Source of the DNA: Adenanthera pavonina
Lineage: Eukaryota; Streptophyta; Magnoliopsida; Fabales; Fabaceae
Reading direction: 5' to 3'
Assembly: GCA_026686845.1 (NCBI GenBank)
Contig: JAIVEN010000015.1
Location: forward strand, 2,495,001-2,559,000
Length of the DNA: 64,000 nt
The notes below the pieces were generated by a model. It was given only the letters and a program-made list of their open reading frames with translations. It was not told the DNA's origin and ran no database searches. Both the position numbers and the translations under genes were made by a program. Position 1 is the first letter of the stretch, and each line of letters starts with the position of its first letter. Below, piece by piece: positions 52,649-62,312 of the stretch.

Positions 52649-52755
52649 TGGGGAAGGGGGAGAACCTCGTTGGGAGAGGGAAGTGGGGGATGGGTGATGG
52701 GTGGGGGGAGGGGGATGGGTGATGGGTGGGGGGATAGGGTGGTGGGTAGGGGATA
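52649..52755 (+). repeat. G-rich tandem repeat with G-quadruplex potential
   Basis: Many runs of three to six G, including two copies of GGGATGGGTGATGGGTGGGG. The complementary C-rich tract is at 51668-51750 in the other arm of the same element. Confidence 0.85.
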
Positions 52756-52945
52756 GCCTGCCAGCTTTTTGTTTTTTAAAAAAAAATAACAACACATCTA
52801 AATTTGTAATAAAAAATCTGATGTCGATGATATTAATATCAAGAAAATGAAATTTGTAGTATTTTAAAAAATGATGTTTAACATATAACATTTGGATAAT
52901 TTAATTTTACATTTATAGTGTACAGGTCAAAAAGCCTCAATAAAA

Positions 52946-53874
52946 TATAAAGATAAAAATTAAAAGAATAAAATTTTTTGTATAAAGTCCAAGGGAGTCA
53001 TGGTTCATAATTTATAAATAATATGTTATTATAGATTTCATATTTTATATTGATTAGAACAATATTACATAAGATGGTATAATTAAGTCTGCGCAAAGTC
53101 AAAAAAGAAGAAATAGTCATTAAAAAGTAAAACAACAATACTGATATGTTTATGTGGTATATTGATTAATATAAAATTAAAAACTTTTTGGCCCAAAAAA
53201 AATTAACAACTTACAGTGAGCCATGTTATTCATAAGCAATTAACATGTTTACTATTCATTACTCGAGTTTGAAAAATAAGATATATTATTGAATTAACAA
53301 GAGTTAATTAAATTCCTACTCCATCGTATTAGGTATCATGTTTTGAGATAATGTTACATTTGGAGACACCTTTTTAAACTACAATATCTAGAAGCATTAA
53401 GCAAATGGTTTTTTAGACTAATACGTACGTACTAGACATTGTAAAATAAATTGGATCCCCACCAATGTGTAAACAATATGCATTCACAAAAAGATAGGTG
53501 ATAAATTATTTTCTTTTTGTCATTTTTCTCCTAGTACATTACGTGCAATTATTTTTATAACTACAAAGGAACAAATTGATTATTAACAAGTGTTACACTT
53601 GTATTACACGAATTTATTATTACATATCAACTACTATCATAGAAAGATTCCTTCCCATCATTGAAGTGGAAAAACGAGAGAAAAAGAGACAATGTAATAA
53701 GGAGGGAGATAGCCATAGAATAACGAGTTCATTTTTTTTTCTCCCTATTTTGGCCTCTCCCTTATATTACTAGGAAAGATCTAGATCTCGCCTATTGGAA
53801 AAACGAATCAATTGGGGAAAATCCGATGCCGAAGCATAACTTTTGTATTTTTAGCCGCCAACCATATCTTTAAA
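52946..53874. other. Gene-free stretch and SCPL 3' flank
   Basis: AT-rich. The part next to 53874 is the presumed 3' untranslated region of the minus-strand SCPL gene. Nothing else is recognised. Confidence 0.45.
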
Positions 53875-56800
53875 TTAGATAAGAGAATATGAGAACCATC
53901 TATCGATCATTTGTTGAACTTCTTTAGGTTTAAATGTTTGGGCTACATGACCTGCACCCTATGTTAAAAAATCGAGAAGTAGAAGTCATTATGCATATAA
54001 TAACAGACTTGGAAAACGAATAAAGAACGTAAATTAACAAAACGAAGCAATGTGTTGATGGTTTTGCTTACTTTCACAGCAACATATGTCAAGAAGTAGT
54101 TATGGTTCTTGTAGATTTGTGTGTATCTGCGTTTAGAAGAAGAAAGAGATGGGATAATATAGTTTATGCAATTATTATAAGCACTAGAATTTTTTTTATA
54201 TATATTTCTGTTGTTAATTTTTAATTGAAACATGATAAATATATAATTTTTCAAAAATAAATATAACAAGCATATAGTTTAATATATAATAATTGAAATT
54301 GATTAATTACCCTGCAACTTGACCATCAACAAACCATGGACGCCAAGGATCGTGTATTTTCAAGTTCAATGACTTTATCCAAGCTTGTGTACCAATATGA
54401 GGTATTGACAAATCAAGATCAGCACTGCGATAAGGAGTTCAATCATCAGTAATTCCTCAATAATTAATTAATCAAAGCGAAATTTACCTTTTTTCCCCCC
54501 TTAGATTTCAGGTTTTTTTAGTACAAACATTGAACTCCAAAGTATTAGTAACTTTCTTTAAGATGAAAAACAGTCTCAATGGAGTAATGATAGGTTTATT
54601 ATAAAAATGCATTGGGTTCATTAACATTATATATATGTACGTAAATTGATGGGTAATGGGATGGAAAACTCTCCCCAAAAACTAGATATCAAAGTTGGAG
54701 AACCAACCCATTTACATACCTCATATATGGGTTCTGAAGAGTTAATGTCAAGACTAAAGTATTCTATAACACTTCACTCAACTTCATAAGAGCTTTCACA
54801 GAATCTTAATTTAAAACTTATAGCACGCAAGCCAAAGTAATTAATCATAAAATTACTACTCTAATTCTCAAGGAAAAGCAAGGATGATGAAGTTTACCAG
54901 TATACAAGACACTGAAGGTTGGTGTCAGTGAGATTGCGATGATAATCAACAACACTTCGAATATCAGATTTGTAAGATAAACTCTTGTTGCATCTCAAGA
55001 ACTCACCCTTAGTTCCCTTAAAAGGCATCATCCAAAATAATTTCTTAGTTAATTCTTGCATTAGTTTAAACGTATAATTAATCAATAAACTAAGTAGATT
55101 CTTACCTCTCTAATATGAAGAGCCTTCCTAACGTCCTCATTATTTGCCCATTGGTTAACAAGTATGTGATCATAACCCTACAAGTAATAACTCAATGTAT
55201 CATTAATATATATATAACATAATCTATATTAAGCTGCGCTATTCACAAGTCATCGACAATATTCATTTTTTAGACTCTATCTATATAATAGAGGGACTAA
55301 TCCACATGTTAAGGAGTGAGGGCCACCTCACCACAAACATTTTCTTCCTTAAATGTTATATGTATTGTGTATGATGTTTATTAATATTGCTACCAATATT
55401 CAACAATATGTGCCATTCAAATTTTTTTAATCTTATATTCTTGTATATCTATAATTTATTATCTAAAATTTATATAGAGATAAATTTTTTATAGTATTAA
55501 AAATGAGAAAATCATTTAGTGTTTCCAAAATACGAAAACTTCTATAGAACAGTTATGATGTATATATGTGTGTTGCCTACACAGCCTAAAATTTCTAGGT
55601 TCATCACTAATATAATGTAAAAGGAAACATGTATAGCTCTAAATAAAAAGGAATGTGTGTGTCTATGCAATTGTGTGTATATATACAGACAAATTTACTT
55701 ACAAGACACCAGAATGCTGAATCCTTCTGCAATGGCTGGAGGATCCCCTCTGAAGAATCTTCCAAGAAAATTCTTTCATTGTCATTGGGAGTAGTAATAC
55801 AAACAGGTTCCAAAATTTGATTAACGTTTATGTAACGAATCAGCTGCAAATGAATAGCTTATACACTTTGTTATTTCCTTATCTATGCAGTACCCATAAA
55901 GATCAAAAGAAACAGAGACAAGTGTGGAAGTTTTTATACGAACTCGGGAGTAAGCTTCATAATCTGAGACGCACTTTGTGTTGTTTGGATTAATGTTGAC
56001 ATAATCACCATTACAACTTGCTTTAATAGACTGTAGAAAAAGATATCAAATTAAGTTTAAACAGGTAATTCCATGAGTTAATTTCACTCAAGAGATTGAC
56101 TTTTCCACTTTTAGAAGTATCTCAATATATATATGTAAACTTAAAGTCCCATTATTTACAAGTCACGGACAATATAACTTTTCTAACAAATAATTTATTT
56201 TGGATTCCATGCAAATTGCACAGTACCCATGCTTAGCTTTCACTAATTCATTTGGATAATCCATTGGGCATTGGCTTGTTTATATTTGTCAGTTAAGAAA
56301 TTAAAGTGATAGAATCTTGATATGCATATAAAGGCAAAAATTCAACCTCTAGGGATCATAGAGCTCTCTCTCTCTCTCTCTCTCTAAATTTTACAAGGAA
56401 ATGTAGAAAAGTATGATATAAATTAATTATTATCATAATCAAGACAGACAAAATTTAATCAGCTTTGAATGAATGCATAAATAGAAGACAATGGCCAAAA
56501 TAACCTCATAGAGCTCATCTGATAAAAGACTCATCTGGTGTGCATAAACAACCCGAGAGTTGCCGTCCAGAAATGCATCAGTTGATGGGCTGGCAAGCAC
56601 AAAACCCTAAGGTTTACTGAGAGTTAGTGATATTTGTTGTCATAAATAATATTCAAAATGCAGTACTTTATATTAATCGCTAACAAGATAGAGTGAAAAC
56701 TCTCATTTAGTGCTTTCTGAGGCATCATATTCACCAAAAGTATCATGAATGATTTTAGAATCAAAATAAAACTTATAACAAGCCACATTATTTACAAGAT

Positions 56801-59800
56801 AAACATTGCGCAGCTCATTCCTCAGACTCCGCGTCCACCTATCTAGTGTTGTCTTAAAAGAGAATAAGGTGCAGGCGCCAATCTGGAATATGATGCTTCA
56901 GAAGGAACTAGAGAGGCCTTTTTCAGAAAATAAAAGCTCTAAACAAAACATGTACTCTGTTTTACTTTGATATTTATGAGTGGACTGCTTCCTGCTTTGT
57001 AACCTGTCACTCAAGTAAAGCAGAGAGGAAGTTAAAACCAACAAGACAACAACAACAACATTAGTCAACAAGAAAAGAAAAAAAAAAGATTAAAGTTGGT
57101 TAGCTGTATATTTAGAAGCTAAAACAGTACACTGTTAACCTTCATATACTTTTTTAACAAGAGGAACAGCAGGCATAGTTGAATATGAACCACCACCAAT
57201 GTAAAATGGATTTGAGTCAAACTCAGGATGATCAATAAACCACTGCATTAATGGCAAATCATCAGAAGAAGATAAAGCTTATCATATATATGCATCATTT
57301 ATTTACTTTTTCTCCCTTTGAAAATTAGATTCAAGGATCTGATTCCATTAATGAACAGATCCAATTCTGATAGAAACAAATTCTATGCTAAATAGCAACT
57401 TTGGGTGCCAGTTAAGTGCGTCAAATTATGAATCATTTTATATTAAATGGTGTTTACCTTTTGTAGAAAATCATATGTATTCTCTATCCATAGTATATCA
57501 CTGCTATGGTAGCCTTCTTGTGTTTCTGAATAAGAAAATCCAGTGCCAACTGGTAAATCTATGTATATGACGTTGAGCATCTGGACCACATGTATTCAGT
57601 TAATAATAAACCAGAAATAGTTACTGTTTCAAGGACCATTTCAATGAAGAATAGAACCAAGGAAGGAACTGTTAACATCTAGATCAATGAGGGCATCAGT
57701 GCCCATGTCAGAGACTGTTTTTCCTCGTTTCAATCCAGAAACTTAAGCTTTTAGATAAAGATTAATAATTTGACATATCATTAGCAGAAGAAAGGCATTA
57801 ATAAATCTCTTAACAGAGAGTTTTTCCAATCTGATAAAAATAGCTGGAAAAGTTGAGAGATTGCAGTTTGCCATAATATAATATGTATTAGAATCACAAA
57901 GTAGCAACTAACGAGCTGCTAGCTTATTCATTGGTTTCATATTTGAGCCCAGAGTATATACAGCTGGGTTAAAAATTTATTATGAGAGTTTTGTCACTCT
58001 TGTGGTCCTATAACTCGAATTAGTCGGAGTCTAATGTGACTTTTGGACACCAAGTTATTTGATACATAATGACATGATTGTAGCATGAAGATTAAAAAAA
58101 ATGAAAGTAAAGGCATTAATGGAAATGGAGGATAAAATTGATTTGCAAAGCAACAAAAATATGGCAAAGCCTGAATTTAGAAACGTTAAGACCTTCGTCC
58201 AAGCATAAGGGTTTAATATAAGTGTTGGAAGAATCCCGCTAGCATTGCGGTCCATTGTTACTGGCCCTGCAAAATGTGAAACAAAAAGTATGATTCTGAT
58301 TATGGTATGAAAGAGGAAAGAGTAATATAGGTCCAAATATTTGTCTAGATTTTCTCTTTTGGGACCACTTAGGCCTGAGGGCAACTAGTCAAGGCATGGA
58401 AATACTTGGATGAGTACATGAGATATAGGAATACAATACATCAGAAAATTTAAGGGAAAAGTTCCAATTTGAACCTTGAAAAGCCCAATGAGAGTAAGAA
58501 TTTTGTCAAGTTTGCATAGTGTTTATTACTCCCACCATGAAATTCAGTAAAACTGTAATTTAAAAAAGATCCCCACTAAAATGCCAAAATGGGTCTTGCA
58601 AAATGGGAAAAAATCCCAATCAAAGTGCAGAATAAATCACAGCTGATGGTGTTTAACCAAACAATAAGAGCAGATTTGGTGTGTGGACAAGGCGTGCATA
58701 GAGCAATCTCAGCTGTTCATTAAAGGGGGTGACATGACGCAATTTAAAAATAAACGACTGAGATTGCTCCACGCACATTACACACAATATCCTTCACACA
58801 CCAAATCTGTGTCCAAAACAAGTTGTGAACTTATGAAAAATCAACTTTGGTTTCTATTTTTTATTTAACAGTTATCTACTCGTGCTACACGTTTAAAGTG
58901 CTATGTTTTCTATTTTTTATTTAAATTATCTACTTGTGCTTCACTTTTAAAGTGCAAAAGAACATCCAAATCCCACAAAATTTATGTACCTATTATGAGG
59001 AATATTAACTTATACTAGTGGTAAAGTATATACCTTGTAAAAGAATTTAAAGAAACTATAAGTACCATTTTCAAAAAGAAAGGCAGAAAGGCCCGAGCAA
59101 CCAGGGCCTCCAACAAACCAAAGAAGGATTGGATCTTTAGAGGGATTTCTTTCAGATTCCACGAATAAGTAAAATAATTGTACGTCCTCTTCTTCTCCCA
59201 CCCCTATGTACCTGCACAATGTATAATTAACAAGAAAATATTGTCAGAGAAATTCTTTGTTGCACCAATAGGAAATATCAACAGCCAAAAGAAACACAAC
59301 AAAATAAGTGTATGAGATATTCCATTTACATGTTCTTGGGGGTGTGGGGGAGGGAATGTAGGCAGCCCCTACTCCCTATGTTTTTCCACAAACCCTATAT
59401 ATTCAATTATAGGGAACTTAATTTTCTAAGAGTTTTAGGGGGACATATTAATATTTTTTCATACAAAATAATAATATCAATATATAAAAAAAGTTGTATT
59501 CATTATCTAAAAACAGGATCACTCACTTTAAATTATGTGTAATACACAAAATATAGGAAAAATTTTAATAGGGAAAAAAGAATATGATTAAAAAAAAAAG
59601 GAATGCAGAGAGAACAAATGCATAGACGGAAATAAAAACACATTAAGCCAAAGGCACGAAGCTAAATAAAAGACTACAATGTGTGAATACATAAGTAAGT
59701 TTACAAAAACCATAAGTCATAACTAAGCTCAAATTATAAATTATAAATATTGTAATAATTTTAAGGGGCTATGTGTGCCACAAATAAACACAACAACAAC

Positions 59801-60137
59801 TTATAAATTACATTACAATTTTTTTTGGACTTTAAGGGTTTCGCCAAAAAAATTGAGCTAAAGGTAAAACAATTGGAGTCAATATATATATATATATATA
59901 TATAAAGGCTGAAGGTTTTTCTTTTAATCTTAATGCAGGAAAACGTTTAAAAAGTTCATAAATAAATAAAAAGAATTAAATATTAATTTAAAAAAAGATG
60001 GAAGCAACTCACCCAGATTCAAGCTTGAATGGGAGATCACCAGGATAGCCAGGTAAGTTGGTGATAATTGAACGTGAAGAAGCCATGAGCGGAGCAAGCA
60101 GTAGAACTAGGATGACACAGCACCATCTCCCACCCAT
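53875..60137 (-). CDS. Serine carboxypeptidase-like protein (SCPL acyltransferase clade)
   Basis: Fourteen exons in transcript order: 60013-60137, 59066-59211, 58193-58266, 57458-57580, 57140-57242, 56966-57003, 56505-56606, 55944-56030, 55703-55843, 55106-55177, 54898-55016, 54311-54424, 54072-54126 and 53875-53958. They sum to 1383 nt, 460 residues, the usual family length. Relatives are vacuolar enzymes using glucose esters to acylate secondary metabolites, or peptidases. There is a signal peptide (CCVILVLLLAPLMASS), the oxyanion motif GGPGCSGLS at about 75-83, and nucleophile Ser175. Asp379 and His437 complete the triad. Unusually, the expected G-D/E-S-Y-S/A-G around Ser175 reads G-G-S-Y-S-T, the Asp motif S-G-D-H-D reads C-A-D-L-D, and the His motif G-G-G-H-T-A-P-E reads G-A-G-H-V-A-Q-T. 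Exon 6 is a 38-base mini-exon (YKAGSSPLINIK). No stop or frameshift is present. Substrate unknown. Confidence 0.88.
56362..56385. repeat. (CT)n microsatellite in an SCPL intron
   Basis: Uninterrupted CT run within the intron between exons 7 and 8. Confidence 0.9.
58671..58809. mobile_element. Hairpin MITE in SCPL intron 2
   Basis: 139 bp with long inverted arms. The left arm reads CAGATTTGGTGTGTGG, then GGCGTGCA and GAGCAATCTCAG. The right arm mirrors it with CTGAGATTGCTCCACGCACA and then CACACACCAAATCTG. The arms total about 45 bases around a ~35-base loop. No target duplication is obvious. Confidence 0.75.
58851..58957 (+). repeat. Two-copy tandem repeat, unit ~55 bp, in SCPL intron 2
   Basis: Copies begin TTTCTATTTTTTATTTAA at 58851 and 58907 and end TTTAAAGTGC. 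The shared middle is TTATCTACT(C/T)GTGCT(A/T)CAC. Confidence 0.85.
59883..59903. repeat. (TA)n microsatellite in SCPL intron 1
   Basis: Uninterrupted TA run between exons 1 and 2. Confidence 0.9.
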
Positions 60138-60200
60138 TGCCGTAATAACAGTACTGTATCTTGTGTCAATCATCAATATCGAGGCATCAATATAAGACAC

Positions 60201-60210
60201 AAAATTTATA
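60201..60210 (-). promoter_or_regulatory. Candidate TATA box of the SCPL gene
   Basis: Minus-strand TATAAATTTT about 70 bases before the start codon at 60137, which would give a short leader. Confidence 0.4.
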
Positions 60211-60652
60211 ACAAAATTTATTATTAATGAGTTACTTTATACAGCATAGCTCATCTCTCAAATTTTAGGCAATTTGTGTTGAAATATGTTTATTTATATA
60301 AATTTCATTAAATTATAGGTGTAGGACTTCCTCTAACCTCCTATTTGATTCAAAAGATTTTAAGAGAAAAGAAGGGATGGAAAATTAAAATTTTTCTTTG
60401 GTTGGTTCAATAAGTAGTTCTTAACTCTTATTCCTCCTCTCCAAAAGTGAGAGTTTGGAGGAAAAGTGGACAAATCTTATTTATCTTTGTTTATTTTTTC
60501 TCACCTTCGCTCCTGAACCAAATAAAGTAACATTAAAATCTCTTCCCTCTTTTTTCCTCTCCTTCAACAAACCCAAATAAAAGAATATTAAAATTCACGA
60601 GCCCACGGTGTCTCCTCAGCATCAACAACAACCGCCATGCCATTCATTTTTA
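60211..60652. other. SCPL upstream region with a transposon-like segment
   Basis: From about 60330 to 60600 the sequence shares words with the possible MITE at 46429 (TTTGATTCAA, AAAATTAAAATTTTTC, CTCCTTCAACAAA). No coding is seen. Confidence 0.4.
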
Positions 60653-61738
60653 TAGCCCATTTGGTTCAATTACTTGAGGGTTAGTTGATATAATGAAATG
60701 GGTGCGAAGGAATATGATGAGAAGATAATTACATATAAATTTTAATTGGATTTATTTGATATGACATTGTGGATGTGAAAAATAAATTTATTTTTATATT
60801 TAATTAAACGTAAATAAATATAAAATGACTAAAATATTCCTACGTTAAAAAAAACTCCCCTCCATTTTTCTTCATCAATCCTATCGGCCACCACCATCGT
60901 TTTTGTCACTGGCCACGACTCCCTCCATCAACGTCTCTCCCCTCAACAAACAAGCCAATCAAAAAAGATAGAGAGGGAGAGAGAAGAGAATGATTTTGGT
61001 CAGGATGAACTAGAATGAGAGATCTGCGATTTCGTCTCCCTCCTTAACAATGAATGAGTTTGAGAATGAGAATTGCAATGGTCTGTAGAGATTGTAGATC
61101 TTCATATCTCTATAATGGTTAGTAGACAGAGTTCGCGATCTTAAAGGTTAAGTTCGAGATCTTCGGTGTCAGCATCGATTTCTGCCCTCCATCGGTGAAC
61201 AAGAAGAGAGGTGTGGGCATGGGATGGATTATGATCTGTGATGGAGGACAGTGGTGGCGCAAGTCTGGGGAGAAGGAGCTTGGTGGTGGTGGTTGAGATT
61301 CAACAATGGAGGAGCGATGGTAAGGGAAAAAGAAGCTTGGCGATGGAGGTGATGAGGAAGAAAGAGCTCACGGTGGAGGGGCTGGGAGGTGGTTACCATG
61401 GTCGTGAGGCTAGGGTGGGTGGAGGTGGAGGAATATGGTGGGAGTGAGGAAGAAGGACAAAGGTGAAGAATGACCATGATGATGATAATCTTTGTAAGGT
61501 TTTTTTTCTTTTAATTTTGAAAGATATATAAGTTATTTACCCTTTTTTTTCACTTCACTATGAGAGACTTCACATAGATTTTTGAAGGTGTTTAATTTCA
61601 CCTCAATTTAGGTATAACACAGTCGTCTAATGTGAGGAGTATCATCTAATTGAGCTACAACCAAATATGCCATCTTAAATAATATAATTAAGATTACCTT
61701 CACCTAATGAACGGTCTATGATCTAACCAAATAGGCTA
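60653..61738. mobile_element. 1.1-kb terminal-inverted-repeat element with captured GC-rich segment
   Basis: Ends TAGCCCATTTGGTT (left) and AACCAAATAGGCTA (right) are inverted copies with one mismatch. They are flanked by TTA on both sides (60650-60652 and 61739-61741), a 3-bp duplication like that of PIF/Harbinger or Tourist elements. The centre (about 60850-61480) is far richer in G/C than the rest and is open on both strands without a recognisable domain. It may be a captured gene fragment. No transposase is present. Confidence 0.68.
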
Positions 61739-61775
61739 TTAAGTTATTTAGCTCAAATTTGGGGTTTTTTTGCAG

Positions 61776-62312
61776 GCGCCACTTGTCATGGCAAGTTTTT
61801 ATTTTTTATTTTTAAAATAAATATTATAGATAGAAAAATATACTTTTCAAAGATATATTTTACAGACATATGTATTTGTATAGTTTTTATATTCTTAATG
61901 CCTTTTTCACCACTTATTATATAATTGTGTGATTGTAAAAATTTACTTTCTTCTATTAATATTATAAAGTAACAAATGAAATTTTATGTATATTAAAAAA
62001 ATATATAATATTATTAAATTTCTTAAAAAAAATCAATAGTCTCGATTTTACTTATATTAAATATTATTAGTTAACACAGTTTATATTACTAGATTAATAT
62101 ACTAGATATTATATTAATGGGGGATAAAATTCACAAATAAAACTATATTACTAAAAAAAATCCCATTGTTATCTTATAATTTGAGAGACAGGGGGTGGTT
62201 TCTATTTTGAAGCATTATAAGAATAAAAATTGCATAAAAACATAATGGCATGATTCTAAAGAAATATTTTCTTTTAAAAAAAATTAAAACTTGCCACGGG
62301 GCGGGCACCATG
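61776..62312. mobile_element. Candidate ~540-bp terminal-inverted-repeat element
   Basis: The left sequence GGCGCCACTTGTCATGGCAAGTTTTTATTTTTT is mirrored at the right by AAAATTAAAACTTGCCACGGGGCGGGCACC. The interior is AT-rich and non-coding. No matching target duplication was found, so the boundaries are approximate. Confidence 0.45.

Larger units (their letters stand above)
51480..52936. mobile_element. Non-autonomous Mutator-like fold-back element
   Basis: A 1457-bp element flanked by an exact 9-bp target duplication, TCAATAAAA (51471-51479 and 52937-52945), the size typical of Mutator-like elements. The ends are inverted: GGCTTTTTAATTTGTACACT at the left, and GGCTTTTTGACCTGTACACT reading inward from the right. 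The inversion continues through a C-rich/G-rich block (51668-51750 versus 52649-52755) and an AT-rich block, and on into a family A MITE present in both arms. The arms are therefore about 700 bp each, with only a short loop near 52225-52255. No transposase reading frame is present, so it must have moved using enzymes from elsewhere. A long transcript would form an extended hairpin. Confidence 0.88.

Noticed and set aside
52607..52891. Minus-strand open frame rich in Pro and His
   Set aside because: It is a direct product of the G-rich tandem tract in the Mutator-like element arm and not a protein gene.
53875..60137. SCPL gene as a pseudogene because of a phase mismatch between two exons
   Set aside because: A 38-base mini-exon at 56966-57003 with proper splice sites restores the frame and encodes the expected family segment.
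61229..61477. Open frames on both strands of the GC-rich core at 61.2-61.5 kb
   Set aside because: Low complexity (Ser/Pro/His on one strand, Gly/Val on the other), no domain, and located inside a transposon-like element.
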